Shown: positions 1 to 10,888 of the stretch, piece after piece
How the letters are laid out: the number at the start of each line of letters is the position of its first letter
How positions within the stretch are numbered: position 1 is the first letter of the stretch
Assembly (NCBI GenBank): GCA_025766275.1
Contig: JAFKAC010000043.1
Coordinates: 186,001 to 250,000, forward strand
Length of the DNA: 64,000 nucleotides
Direction: 5' to 3'
Source of the DNA: Lactarius indigo
Taxonomy: Eukaryota; Basidiomycota; Agaricomycetes; Russulales; Russulaceae
Made by a program: the position numbers and the translations under genes
The notes under the pieces: generated by a model
The model's database searches: none
What the model saw: the letters and a program-made list of their open reading frames with translations, nothing else
Told to the model about the DNA's origin: nothing

Positions 1-1
1 G

Positions 2-2836
2 GCTGATCACGTCGCCGCGGTCACAGATGTTCTCCGCATCGCCCAGGACCATGACCTCTACTTCAAACTCGAGAAGTGCCTCTTCCATCAACCGCGGATG
101 GATTACCTGGGGGTAATCCTTGAAAGGGGGATAACGCACATGGATCCGGTAAAAGTTCGCGGCATCAAAGACTGGCCAACGCCAACCAAAGTCAGGGATG
201 TACGGTCCTTTCTGGGTTTTTGCAACTTTTACCGCCTATTCATCCGCGGTTTCGCAACTCACGCACGACCACTGAACCGACTAACCAGGAAGGACGTGGA
301 ATGGCGATGGGCGGAAGACGAAGATCGTGCGTTCAGAACCCTCAAGCGCCTCGTTACCGAAGAACCAGTGCTGGCACATCCTAACCTACAAGACCAATTC
401 GAGTTAGAAGTTGACGCGTCAGGATTTGCGGTGGGTGCCGTACTTCTGCAAAAGAAAAATGATGGTCGCAAGCACCCAGTAGGATATTATTCGGCCACGC
501 TAAGCGAAGCCGAACGAAACTACGACATCTATGACTTGGAGCTCCTGGCCATTGTCAAAGCTCTTAGACATTGGAGACCGCTACTCGCCGGATCTCCGCA
601 TAAAATCAAACTATTCTCGGACCACCTCAACCTCCAGTACTGGAAAACCCCGCAAAAGATCAGCCGAAGGGTTGCCCGAGAAGTATTAGAGCTGATGGAA
701 TATGACTTCAAAATCCATCACATCAAAGGGAAAAATAAGGGAAGAGCGGATGCCCTATCCAGATGACCGGATTACGATCAGGGGGGAGAGGACAACCAAG
801 GTGTAGTGGTCCTACCTCCCGAAGTGTTCGTACGAGCTGCTAATACCGCACGCGCCCTGGAAATACACCCGATGCTGCAAATGCTGAGACAGCAACAAGA
901 CCCAAATATTCTCAAGGCGTGGATCGATGCCCACCAACTAAAGAAAATAGAAGGAGAATGGTACAAGGATGGACGACTGGTGATCACTGGACCTATGTCC
1001 GCATATAGGGCAATAATCCATGACCACCACGACCTCCCCGTCCATGGGCATCCAGGTATTAGTAGGACTCAACGAATCGTAGAACGGCATTACTGGTGGC
1101 CAAGGATCCGTCGCGACGTATACGAATACGTCGCAGGGTGTGCTGACTGTCAGCGGAATAAAGTCAACACAAGACCAACGCACGTGCCATTGCACCCCAT
1201 CACCGCAGAAACAGACGCACCCCCCTTCCATACCATCGCGTTGGACTTTATTACTAAACTACCGATGTCCCAGTCCTACGATAGTATTCTCACTGTCACA
1301 GATCACGACTGTAGCAAGGCATCAATATTCATCCCATGCAACGAAGAGATCACGGCAGAAGAGACCGCCATCCTGTACGTCCACCACGTGTTCAAAAGAT
1401 TCGGATTACCGCGTAAAGTTATCAGCAACCGTGACCCTCGATTCACGTCAAAGTTCACCAAAGAAGTCTGCCGAATCTTAGGCATCAAACAAAACGTCTC
1501 CACGGCATACCACCCGCGAACAGATGGACAATCTGAGCGAACCAATCAGTGGCTGGAACAGTATCTACGGTTTTGGGCCAACGAGCGTCAAGATAACTGG
1601 GCAGCATACCTCCCCATAGCAGAATTCGCTCACAACAATTGGCCCCACGAGCACACAAAGCAGTCACCATTTATGCTGCTGATGGGTTACGATCCGACAG
1701 CGGATTGGACGGATAAGCCATCCCCTATCCCACAAGTCGTCACCAGACTCACACAGCTAAAGGAAGCTCGACAATTAGCCCAGACCCTTATCAAAAAGGC
1801 CCAAGATAGCTGGGTGAAACATCGAAACACTCCGAAATATCAAATAGGTGATCAGGTGTGGTTAGAAGGGAAGCACCTCCGAACCAATCAGCCCACAGCG
1901 AAACTCGCGGCGCGACGCCACGGCCCATTTAAAGTAGTCCAGGTGATGTCCCCGTATAATTACCGCCTTGAACTTCCCACACAGTGGAGTATCCACCCGG
2001 TATTTCACATAGATCTCCTTACGCCATACAAAAGTACAACCATGCACGGTGAAAATTTCCCGCGACCACCACCGGATCTTGTGGCAGGAGAAGAGGAGTA
2101 TGAAGTCGAGGCCATTCTAGACGCACGGCATTTCGGCCGACGCAAGAAGCTCCAATATCTCATCAAATGGAAGGGATACCCTGACTCGGAGAACCAGTGG
2201 GTCGATAAAGACGATGTGTTCGCTCCGGAAGCAATAGAAGAGTATCTGACGGCCCAAACAACCGCGCGATATCTTAAAAGCCAACCAGAAGAACGCCAGG
2301 GAGAGTATCACTCCCACCTTCGATCCTCCTACACTTCTATGCCCACTTCTCCTCTCAGACATGTCACCACGGCAATCCTCCTCGACCAAGTCGCGCAAGA
2401 CGCCGCCGCCATCATCCAAGACGACGAAGAAACTGTGGTTCCAACGGTCCAGCTCACTCCGTACACACCTGCAAACGTGCGAACGGGGCATATCACCGCT
2501 CAAGAATGGGCTGGCCTCCTACAGAGGTTCCCAGACCCCACACGCCAGCCCAGCGACGAGCAGCATGCCGTCCCTCACATCTTCCAAGACGACAACGGGG
2601 CGTGGGAACCCATCGCGATCATCCCCCCAGACAACACTCTTATCGGTATTAGGGGAGTTTTCCCGACCAATCGACCTAACGAAGGACCAAGCAGAGACGG
2701 AAGCGGAGGAGGCTTGGCAGAAGACGGCTCAGGAATGGGCCAGAGAACAGTTGCGGTTGGCGCAGGAGAGATTGAGCGAGTTGTGGCAGCGCAGGCAGCG
2801 ATGCCAGACCAAGCTGACCATGACGACGGAGATTAC
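2..2836 (+). pseudogene. gypsy pol, RT end to chromodomain (interrupted, one TGA)
   Basis: The frame is open from base 2 except for a TGA at 764-766, where the other copies have an arginine after SR and before PDYD. In order it holds the last part of reverse transcriptase (FLGFCNFYRLFIRGF), the RNase H-like domain (LEVDASGFAVGAVLL and the SDHLNLQYW region), the integrase zinc finger (H-D-L-P-V-H-G-H and CADCQ), the integrase core (TVTDHDCSKAS; the next Asp in SNRDPRF, where relatives have SDRDPRF; DGQSERTNQWLEQ) and a chromodomain (YLIKWKGYPDSENQWVDKDD). The Asp-to-Asn neighbour change (SNRDP) may be neutral. The reading frame stops only because the copia-1 LTR begins at 2837; the last codons before the LTR continue in frame at 9728. 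Confidence 0.9.
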
Positions 2837-3211
2837 TGTTGGAACGTGATAAGTACATAAGGACCTTATCTATAGCAGTTACGACATTACGGTACTATGT
2901 TTACCATATTAGGCAAGTCAGGATACGTACGGTAGTGGGCGTATCATGTCCGGTGATGAGGAGAAGTCTCATGACTGTCTCAGAAGCGCGAAACACATCA
3001 GGCGTGTGTAAAAACGCGATATTGTGGACACCTTTACTCATCACTTTTGCGCAAATGGACATGGTGGGGCCATAGAGCATAAATATCCTCCTATGGGGAG
3101 GGAGGCGAATACAGAACTTCACCCCTCTTCACTTGTGCACACTCTCCCCTCTAAAACAGTCTCTCAACCTACTGCAAAGGTGAGAACGTCCCTCCTGTGT
3201 GCTGCGCAACA
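2837..3211 (+). repeat. copia-1 5' LTR
   Basis: 375 bp, TGTTGG at the start and CAACA at the end. A TATA-like CATAAATAT lies near 3078. It differs from the 3' LTR by six transitions and lacks 26 bp near the end that the 3' LTR has between two GCTGCGC repeats. Confidence 0.96.
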
Positions 3212-3223
3212 GGTTATGGGCCC
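3212..3223 (+). other. copia-1 primer-binding site (iMet-tRNA anticodon region)
   Basis: GGTTATGGGCCC directly abuts the LTR end. It is the reverse complement of the eukaryotic initiator tRNA-Met anticodon stem-loop (GGGCCCATAACC), not of the tRNA 3' end. This is the half-tRNA priming arrangement known from Drosophila copia. Confidence 0.85.
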
Positions 3224-3588
3224 TGTTACAGGGCTTGCCGTTGCACTTCTTGACGAAGTAGCATCCAGTGGTGGCGCACTCATACTATCTGTATCTCCTA
3301 TGGAAGAGCAGATTTGTTATGAGACACAGCGAACAGACCCTGGAAGGCGCCCTGGTTCATAACAGACCCAGTATTGTACTCTAGAGGAGTACACAGACTT
3401 GGCCCACTGTCTAACGTTGACATGGTCGAGCAGTTCTTTTGGCATAGACTATGGTAGTCTCCAAAGACCAAAGTCTGCAGAGTTCGCTCTGTAGTCGAAC
3501 GGATTAATGCTGGCTTTATTATCTCACTCAGTATTACGATGAAACTCTGATACTGACGTTCTCAAAGCCAACAGATTTATCACCAACT
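3224..3588 (+). other. copia-1 untranslated leader
   Basis: 365 bp between primer site and start codon. It holds a 17-nt hairpin at 3376-3392 with arms GTACTC and GAGTAC, which could belong to a packaging or dimerisation structure. Nothing else is recognisable. Confidence 0.6.
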
Positions 3589-6500
3589 ATGTCCTCGCAA
3601 CTTACTGCTCTTGTCCCCGTGTTCGATGGCTCTAACTGGGCCATCTGGTCGAATGCCATGCAAGCCTTCTTCATGTCCCAAGGACTCTGGGGTTATGTCG
3701 ATGGATCTATCCCTCTCGACACAACCGCCGCTGCCGACGTTCAAGCTGCTTGGCGTCGTAGTGATGAAATGGCTAGGGGTAATCTTACCCTTCGTCTTTC
3801 TCCTGTGATCCAGCAAGCTGTTACTGGTACCTCTGCCCAGGTTCTCTGGAATGCGGTTAAAGATCGCTATGGAGCGGTCTCTTTACCCCGCATCTACAAG
3901 GACTTTAAAGAAGCAATTTCTATTCGCTTCAATCCTAACCAGAACCCTGTCGCAACATTTGAGAAGATGGCAGCTGCCTTTTCTCGTCTCGGTGCAATAA
4001 CTGTCGGCACTGGTGCTAATGCTACAACGCTTGCGATAAAGCCCCCCCTTCAGGCGTTAATCGCCATGTCCGCTCTTCCTCAGAAATGGGAGAATCTCAT
4101 TCCCATTATCTGTAGTGCTACTGCCACTATGGATCTCAAACTTGACTCAGTTGCTTCTGTAGTCATTGGGCAGTTTGAGACCGAAACTAATCGCGGACAG
4201 CATAAGGGTGCTCATAACGCGCAGAAGCTTTCTGCCGTTAAGCGCAAGCGCGATAACCCTTGCTTTTCTAAGCAGGGTAGTCAGCAGCAGCCGCAGCCTT
4301 CTACTTCTAATGCCCCTGGCCCATCTTCCCAGCAGCAGCCTAACCGGCAGCGCAGAGGACGTGGATCCGGTCGTGGCAGAGGAAAAGGGAAAGGCAAAGC
4401 GCGTGGTGGCGCTCCCCAGTATTCCCACATAGCTTCCATTGCCACACTATCTCCACCTACTTCTCACAAGGTGATCCATATTGGGTCATCTGGGGTCTCT
4501 ACTCGTACAGAAGTCGAATCCTCTACCCCTCAGAGGTCTCCCGGCTTCTTTCCTTCCGTTAATATCGCTATGACGCTCGCAGAGCGGCTGAATGTACCAG
4601 CTACAGTTCAGACCGCGAAGACGCTTGAGCAGCGCTTCGCCGATGTGGATGCACAAATGCACCCTTGGATTGAGAAGTTTATTGACGAAGAATATGACTC
4701 CGATTTCGACGTTGATATGTCACGACCGCCTCCAGCGGGCGCACAACCAATAGTTGATATTGAGAGTCTAGACGACTCTGAGATTGCCACCTATTGCAGT
4801 GAGTCATCTAATGCCCTGCAAATAGACTTAAGTGATTTGACAGTATCGGATCTTGACTCGGTAACAGATTGCCGAGCTCAGACTCCTGATTACGTCGATC
4901 CGGAGACAGTTGAGGCAGAGGAGATAACAAAAATGTGGGAACAACCGGGATTTACTGGTTCTGGTTCTATTCCAAGAGTTCCTTCTCACGAACTAATTCT
5001 TGCCGCATGGACTAGAAACCAGCAATTCCTACAATCTCAGGGGCTTCCGACACACCCCGACTTTGGTACTTTGGTATCTCTGCTGGGCTCGCGGGCAGAA
5101 ACCCCCGAACACTTTCTAACTGGTCCAGATGAGGTCCTGGATTGGGGTTCCGATGAAGAAGAGTACGTAACTCCTTCATTTTGCCTATTACATGCTGACA
5201 ACGTTCTAGAATTAGCCCTGCCCCCAAGAAATCTAAAGGGTGGCAGATCTAATAGTAACGTAGTAGTGTCGCATGTAATGAAGTTGTCTGATATGTACAA
5301 TATTAGTAGCGCTCTTCTCGATTTTCTTGAGTGTGAGCATAATGAGTACTTCAGTCAATGCGCAGAATGTCTGAAGCGTACAAAAAATATGTGGCTCCTT
5401 GACTCAGGAGCCTCAGCACATTTTACCAACCAAATTAGTGATTTTATCGAGTATAAGTCACTACCCAAGTCTGAAAGAATACCTGTTAAAACTGCAGCTC
5501 ACATGATATATGTTGAAGGAATAGGAACTGTCTTGCTTGAGCATTATCTCGCAGATAAGCTTGTAACTACACGAGTTCATCCAGTCTTTCACATACCCTC
5601 TATGAGCACGCGGCTTTTATCAATGGGAGTCTTTCTACAGCAAGGATTGCGCGTTTTGGGGAATTCGCAGCATATAACCTTGCTAAGAAAAAATAAAACA
5701 ATTGTCCAATGTAAACCCCTAGTTCACGGACAATCACTATATTGGCTAGATGCCTCTATTTCTACTCTAATTGAGACGCAATATGCGAACATATCTGCAT
5801 TGCAAAATGTAGATTATGACCTTATGCATCGTCGCCTCGGACACCCATCTAAAGAGGTTCTAAGACGATCTAAGGAAAACACTAAGGGTTTCCCTGACGG
5901 GATTGTAATTCCCACCTCTGATAAACTATGTCCAGGATGTGCACAAGGAAAAATGCCTGCAGCATCTCATCCGCCTTCTGAAACTAGGGCTAAAGCTTCT
6001 TTTAATCGAATTCATTCCGATTTAAAAAGCTTCCCTATACCGTCGTATCACAAGTACAAGTATTTTATTGTCTTCTTTGACGATTATACTTCCTTTGCTT
6101 GGATCACTCTTTTACGGGACAAAGCCTCTGCTATTACTGCTTTAAAGCAGTGGCTTGCGTTAATAAAAAATCAATTTAACGCTACCATAAAAGAATGGAT
6201 GTCTGATGCCGGCGGTGAATATAAGTTGGATGCTTTCCTTAAGCAATTAAAGGATGCCGGCATTACAGTGCTACAGTCTGCGCCACATACGCCACAACAA
6301 AATGGGCGCGCTGAGCGCTTTATGCGCACAATAATGGACAAAGCTCAGGCTATGCGCCTTGATGCTTGTTTACCTCAGAGTTGGTGGGAATTTGCAGTCT
6401 TACATGCTACACATTGTTACAATAGAACTCCAATTAGTCGCCTTCAATGGCAGACTCCTTATAAACTATTGTACAATGAAGTACCTGATATTTCTCATCT

Positions 6501-8850
6501 TCGAGTGTTTGGTTCGGGTGCATATGTCCATATCCCTGAGGCTCGCCGGGTTAATAAACTTTCCCCTAAAAGCGAACTCATGATCTACCTTGGTAGAGGA
6601 TCTGGGATGAAGGCTGATGTCTTCATGCGCACACCCAATACCTTGTTCTATTCGGACAAAGCACTCTTTGATGAAGGACTATTTCCTAAGTGTCCTTCTG
6701 ACAGCGTCAGGAGTAAACCTAAAGGTGTAACTCAGTTAGATGATACAGCTTCAGATGATGAGCTGTCTGTAGACGATACCACTCCTGGTGTTGATGACGA
6801 CCCTCCACCTGAGCCTCCAAAATGGAGAAGCGCTCCCCAGCCTGTTGGGTCTGGACCTCCCAGTACATCTACTGGAGGTACTGGATCGCTGCTACCTCCG
6901 CCTTTACCGCCACAACCTGTACCAGGTCCTAGTCAACCTAGGAGAACGGCGCGTACAAGGAAACCCACTTCTCGTCCAGATAATGTCTATGGAGATAGGC
7001 CTCCTACTACGATAATTCGTGACATTGAGCGGACTCGCACATGGCGACAATTGACTGGTGACCAGCCGAGTAGCTCTCGGTTGCGTTCACGTCAAGATCA
7101 GACCGTACCAGGAGATTTTCCTGAGCAACCCGAGTCTGGTCCTTCTAGTGCACCGGGTGATAATCCGCACCTTTCGGATGATGAAGTAGAGCAACAATTG
7201 CTCGCCCGCCTTGCTCAGGAAGGGGGAGTCAAATTTCTAGATCTTCTGCTTGCCAAAGCAGTTTCACCAATAGATCTAGACGCACCTGATACCTCTAATA
7301 TTCGTGAATGGACCTATCGGGACATTCTTAAAATGCCAAGTGACTCTCAGGAGGAGTGGCGTAATGCATGCAAAGAGGAACTTGCTTCCCTTCGCAATCG
7401 CAAAGTCTACGAACTTGTTAACCCGCCAAAAGGCAGAAAGGTTATCAAGAATCGATGGGTATTTGACTTAAAGTCAGATGGTCGAAAGAAAGCCAGGCTA
7501 GTTGCCAAAGGCTTTTCTCAGGTTGAAGGCATTGATTATGACCAAATATTCTCACCTGTGGTACGCTTTGAGACCGTCCGGATGATGCTCACGCTTACAG
7601 CGCTGAAGGATTGGCACATCTCTGAACTGGACGTCAAAACAGCCTTCCTATATGGAGACCTCGATGAGGAACTCTACATGGAACAACCTGAAGGGTTTAA
7701 AATCCCTGGCCAACAAAACAAAGTGATGCGCCTTAGAAAAGCCATCTACGGACTTAAACAAGCTGCTCTTGCTTGGTGGAGAGTGCTGGATAAATCCATG
7801 GGCACTCTAAGTTGTACGCGTCTACAATCAGACTCAGGTCTGTTTGTAAATGAGGATAAAACAATTGTAGTAATTGTTTACGTCGATGATGTCCTCTTCC
7901 TCGGGAAACACAAAAAACATATTGATTCCCTGAAGCAGCGCTTCATGAGAATCTGGGAATGCAGAGACCTTGGTGATACCAAAGAGTTTCTTCAAATGCG
8001 CATAATACGTTCTAAAGGGAGAATCCTGATTGATCAGCAGGATTACCTTCAGAAAGTGTTGCAGCGCTTCAAACTGATTAATGCCAAATCAGTACCCACT
8101 CCACTACCGGAAGGGTATCATCCTATCCCTAATAAGGGAACTGCATCTCCAGATCTCCGCACTTCATACCAACAAGTGATAGGATCACTCCTATACATTA
8201 TGATTGGTACGCGACCGGATATTGCCTATGCTGTTACCAAAATGGCGCAGTTTGCAGCCAACCCATCAGAAGACCATTTAAAGTGTGCTCTTTACATATG
8301 CCGCTACTTACTTGGTACTTCAAACTATGCCTTAGTCTATGACGGCAAGAGTGATGCTGGTATAATAGCATACACAGATTCCGACTGGGCTTCAGACCCA
8401 GTTACCAGGAAGTCCACTACGGGCTACTTAGTAAAAATGGCAAATGGAATATTTTGCTGGAATTCGAGAGCACAAAAGTCAATTGCGCTCTCATCCACTG
8501 AAGCAGAATATATGTCGCTGTGTGATACAAGCAGACAATTGGTTTGGATACGATCGCTCTTTCATGAGCTTGGAATAAATCTAGAACCAATTCCATTATG
8601 CGGAGATAATCAAGGCTCCATATTCCTATCTTCTAATCCGGTTCAAGAAAAACGGATTAAACACATTGATTTACGTCACCACTACATACGTGAAGTAATC
8701 CGTGATAAGAAGATAGAGTTATTCTTTATAGAAGGAGCTGAGAACCCCGCCGATCTTTTTACTAAAAACCTGGGTCGCATTAAGTTCCTAAAATTCAGGG
8801 AACAGCTTGGGCTTGAGTTTTCCTCGCCTACGCAAGCTCGAGCAACTTGA
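3589..8850 (+). CDS. copia-1 Gag-Pol polyprotein, intact
   Basis: A 1753-aa uninterrupted polyprotein. Gag is N-terminal (FDGSNWAIWSNAMQ, a UBN2/Retrotran_gag type start), followed by a basic RGRGSGRGRGKGKGK stretch at about residues 255-272 where a CCHC knuckle would be expected; I see none. A long acidic, low-similarity spacer (about 290-600) precedes the aspartic protease (LLDSGASAHF, Asp near residue 605). Integrase follows with an HHCC finger (HRRLGH...CPGC) and core residues in HSDLKS, SDAGGEY and NGRAER; reverse transcriptase has YVDD near 1430; RNase H has DSDWASD and STEAEYM. All catalytic signatures are present. ATG 3589 is the first in frame after the leader. Gag and Pol share one frame, so a processing or expression-ratio mechanism is not visible. 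Confidence 0.96.
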   Translation: MSSQLTALVPVFDGSNWAIWSNAMQAFFMSQGLWGYVDGSIPLDTTAAADVQAAWRRSDEMARGNLTLRLSPVIQQAVTGTSAQVLWNAVKDRYGAVSLPRIYKDFKEAISIRFNPNQNPVATFEKMAAAFSRLGAITVGTGANATTLAIKPPLQALIAMSALPQKWENLIPIICSATATMDLKLDSVASVVIGQFETETNRGQHKGAHNAQKLSAVKRKRDNPCFSKQGSQQQPQPSTSNAPGPSSQQQPNRQRRGRGSGRGRGKGKGKARGGAPQYSHIASIATLSPPTSHKVIHIGSSGVSTRTEVESSTPQRSPGFFPSVNIAMTLAERLNVPATVQTAKTLEQRFADVDAQMHPWIEKFIDEEYDSDFDVDMSRPPPAGAQPIVDIESLDDSEIATYCSESSNALQIDLSDLTVSDLDSVTDCRAQTPDYVDPETVEAEEITKMWEQPGFTGSGSIPRVPSHELILAAWTRNQQFLQSQGLPTHPDFGTLVSLLGSRAETPEHFLTGPDEVLDWGSDEEEYVTPSFCLLHADNVLELALPPRNLKGGRSNSNVVVSHVMKLSDMYNISSALLDFLECEHNEYFSQCAECLKRTKNMWLLDSGASAHFTNQISDFIEYKSLPKSERIPVKTAAHMIYVEGIGTVLLEHYLADKLVTTRVHPVFHIPSMSTRLLSMGVFLQQGLRVLGNSQHITLLRKNKTIVQCKPLVHGQSLYWLDASISTLIETQYANISALQNVDYDLMHRRLGHPSKEVLRRSKENTKGFPDGIVIPTSDKLCPGCAQGKMPAASHPPSETRAKASFNRIHSDLKSFPIPSYHKYKYFIVFFDDYTSFAWITLLRDKASAITALKQWLALIKNQFNATIKEWMSDAGGEYKLDAFLKQLKDAGITVLQSAPHTPQQNGRAERFMRTIMDKAQAMRLDACLPQSWWEFAVLHATHCYNRTPISRLQWQTPYKLLYNEVPDISHLRVFGSGAYVHIPEARRVNKLSPKSELMIYLGRGSGMKADVFMRTPNTLFYSDKALFDEGLFPKCPSDSVRSKPKGVTQLDDTASDDELSVDDTTPGVDDDPPPEPPKWRSAPQPVGSGPPSTSTGGTGSLLPPPLPPQPVPGPSQPRRTARTRKPTSRPDNVYGDRPPTTIIRDIERTRTWRQLTGDQPSSSRLRSRQDQTVPGDFPEQPESGPSSAPGDNPHLSDDEVEQQLLARLAQEGGVKFLDLLLAKAVSPIDLDAPDTSNIREWTYRDILKMPSDSQEEWRNACKEELASLRNRKVYELVNPPKGRKVIKNRWVFDLKSDGRKKARLVAKGFSQVEGIDYDQIFSPVVRFETVRMMLTLTALKDWHISELDVKTAFLYGDLDEELYMEQPEGFKIPGQQNKVMRLRKAIYGLKQAALAWWRVLDKSMGTLSCTRLQSDSGLFVNEDKTIVVIVYVDDVLFLGKHKKHIDSLKQRFMRIWECRDLGDTKEFLQMRIIRSKGRILIDQQDYLQKVLQRFKLINAKSVPTPLPEGYHPIPNKGTASPDLRTSYQQVIGSLLYIMIGTRPDIAYAVTKMAQFAANPSEDHLKCALYICRYLLGTSNYALVYDGKSDAGIIAYTDSDWASDPVTRKSTTGYLVKMANGIFCWNSRAQKSIALSSTEAEYMSLCDTSRQLVWIRSLFHELGINLEPIPLCGDNQGSIFLSSNPVQEKRIKHIDLRHHYIREVIRDKKIELFFIEGAENPADLFTKNLGRIKFLKFREQLGLEFSSPTQARAT

Positions 8851-9321
8851 CCACTATGCCTGAAGGGTAGTAGATAAAAAGGGTTTTTCATAGCTTCTCC
8901 ATGTACATCGCTTCTTCTTTAGAAGTGAGTCATGAATGACTTGCTCTTTTGTCACAAACCATAGAAGTTTATTGAGTCATCTGACTCTAAGCCTCTCATG
9001 GTTTTGCATCAAACAACCCTGGTATCTCTACCAGAAGGAAGTTCACACATCCTGTTCTATTAAGGCGTAGTACGAGAGGTCAAATTGCTCATAAGAAACC
9101 GAGGATCGACGACCATTGTTGGGGAGTAGCGTCTTTACTACGATTTACAAAACCCCTCACAAAAAGGATGTTGCGATGACCCCGCAACCAAATCCCCTAT
9201 ACATCCCTATGACATTTGAGGGTCGAGGCCTTTCCGGTCGATGTTTATTACCGATCCTTATGTCTATAGAGTAAGGCTATTGCTTAGAAGCGCTTTACTA
9301 GCTGCACTAAGCAAGGGGGAG
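8851..9321 (+). other. copia-1 3' untranslated region and polypurine tract
   Basis: About 470 bp from the stop codon to the 3' LTR without coding features. It ends in the purine run AAGGGGGAG that abuts the LTR and would prime plus-strand DNA synthesis. Confidence 0.75.
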
Positions 9322-9722
9322 TGTTGGAACGTGATAAGTACATAAGGACCTTATCTATAGCAGTTACGACATTACAGTACTATGTTTACCATATTAGGCA
9401 AGTCAGGATACATACGGTAGTGGGTGTATCATGTCCGGTGATGAGGAGAAGTCTCATGACTGTCTCAGAAGCGCGAAACACATTAGGCATGTGTAAAAAC
9501 GCGATATTGTGGACACCTTTACTCATCACTTTTGCGCAGATGGACATGGTGGGGCCATAGAGCATAAATATCCTCCTATGGGGAGGGAGGCGAATACAGA
9601 ACTTCACCCCTCTTCACTTGTGCACACTCTCCCCTCTAAAACAGTCTCTCAACCTACTGCAAAGGTGAGAACGTCCCTCCTGTGTGCTGCGCTTTAGCCT
9701 GTAAGGCTTTTGCTGCGCAACA
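9322..9722 (+). repeat. copia-1 3' LTR
   Basis: 401 bp, TGTTG to CAACA. It is aligned with the 5' LTR throughout. The extra 26 bp near the end lie between two copies of GCTGCGC, so the 5' copy probably lost them by slippage or recombination. Confidence 0.96.
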
Positions 9723-9727
9723 ATTAC

Positions 9728-10381
9728 TACCTGGTCAGCCACCCCCTTCTTCGAACGAACCACGACTCTGCTGATCCCGGAATCACCCTGTGGCTCTTAC
9801 ACACCGATGGAACCCCCATGTCTCGAGGACGTGTGTGACTGCCTGGCGTTGCATTACACACCCCCATTACGCGAGACGACGACCCGGCGCAGGTCCTTGC
9901 GCCTGAAGGGTTCCAGGCGAATCGACAGCCCCATTACGTTCACTTCCCCATCACCGGGCCGGACGGAGTAGAGTTACAGGTGAGTCATGTACAGATCGTC
10001 GGAGGTGCGAATCCTTTCGTCCTGGGAATTATCCCGGGATCCCCCTATCTTTACGGCAAACCCCTTTACGCCACTCCACACCTCTCGGCTGCGAATCGCG
10101 CCTTCATCGCCCATGAGGATCTCGTCATCCTCGCTGCCGACAAACTCACCGACCACGCCCTCAACCGCATAGGGGATGAGTCCCTGGTTGCGGAGGTGAC
10201 GCGCTATCGCGCCGCAGCCCATGAGGAGTCGCGCCTGCAGGCACGCATCCGTCAGCTTCGCAGCATGGTCCTCGTCGCCCGTGAGGATAAGATGGACTGT
10301 GTCTACCGCCTGGAGCGCGCGGATGTATTCCGATGCATTGAGGACGAGCAGCGTGATTGGATAGCTCGTGACTTCCAGTGA
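9728..10381 (+). pseudogene. gypsy pol C-terminal extension (copy 1, continued)
   Basis: After removal of copia-1 and one target duplication, the frame that stops at 2836 continues at 9728. A TGA at 9836-9838 interrupts it where relatives have a coding residue; the rest is open to the stop at 10379-10381. The segment matches the C-terminal extension of the other family-A pol copies (GNPFVLG, GSPY-YG-PLYA-PH, IGDESL-AE-RYRAA, ERA). This post-chromodomain region has no function I recognise; the end is probably coiled coil. Confidence 0.85.
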
Positions 10382-10411
10382 GTCTGGAGCCTCACGCTAG
10401 AACGGGGGTGA

Positions 10412-10888
10412 TGTCACGTTTCGTATGTCTGACCCTTACTGTACCGGTTGTGACTACGGCAGTGAGGTAGATTAGTCACAGACTCACGGCCTTAGGTCTT
10501 TACGATATAGTGTGATAGGAGATTGCGAGTGATTGCTGACTGAACTCTGACTCGACCCTAATACTAGTAGTAGTAGTACTAGGATTGAGTTACTTACGCG
10601 ATACGTTGGACGCTACACTACTGTGACTCATAGCAGCGCCTGAAAGCCTGCTCTTCTTGTATTTAAGATAGCTGCGGAAGACCAAGATACGCCATCTTGG
10701 TCTTCTTCAATCGTCACTTCTTGTCTCTTCTCCTGTTCGCCTCTATCAGAAGTAGAGTGCCGTCTAAAAGCCTAGTGTCTTCGAAACATCTGGGATTGCC
10801 TTTGTGCCATACGCCTCCGGCGTGCCTAGCTAAGTCATAGTCGCCTTCATCCAAGCTCAAGTCGAGCTAACACTGTGACGGCGTTACA
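10412..10888 (+). repeat. gypsy family A1 3' LTR (copy 1)
   Basis: 477 bp, starting TGTCACG after the purine tract AACGGGGG and ending GCGTTACA. It contains the family hallmark, the palindromic GAAGACCAAGA / ATCTTGGTCTTC pair, downstream of a TATTTAAG TATA-like box. It closely matches 13545-14019. Confidence 0.92.

Larger units (their letters stand above)
2837..9722 (+). mobile_element. copia-1: complete Ty1/copia retrotransposon
   Basis: A full-length element of 6886 bp with two LTRs that start TGTTG and end CAACA, flanked by a perfect 5-bp target duplication ATTAC (2832-2836 and 9723-9727). It contains a primer-binding site, an unbroken gag-pol ORF and a polypurine tract (AAGGGGGAG) just before the 3' LTR. 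The domain order protease, integrase, reverse transcriptase, RNase H identifies Ty1/copia. It sits in the C-terminal coding part of a gypsy pol. With few LTR differences and an intact ORF it is a candidate autonomous, recently active copy. Confidence 0.97.
1..10888 (+). mobile_element. Ty3/gypsy family A element (copy 1), 3' part, split by copia-1
   Basis: The window opens inside the reverse transcriptase of a chromodomain Ty3/gypsy element. Its pol runs to 2836, is interrupted by copia-1 (2837-9722), resumes in the same frame at 9728 and ends at 10381, followed by a purine tract and the 3' LTR (10412-10888). The 5' half lies outside the window. The LTR is close to the one at 13545-14019 (subfamily A1) and more distant from those at 39888 and 62009 (subfamily A2). 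The five bases after the LTR are GTTAG; the matching copy would lie upstream of the window. Confidence 0.93.

Noticed and set aside
2839..3122. Short frames within the copia-1 LTRs (also at 9321-9697)
   Set aside because: They are in LTR sequence present on both sides; no protein-like features.
3212..3223. tRNA gene fragment
   Set aside because: Only 12 nt match, in the exact position of a primer-binding site; no tRNA fold around it.
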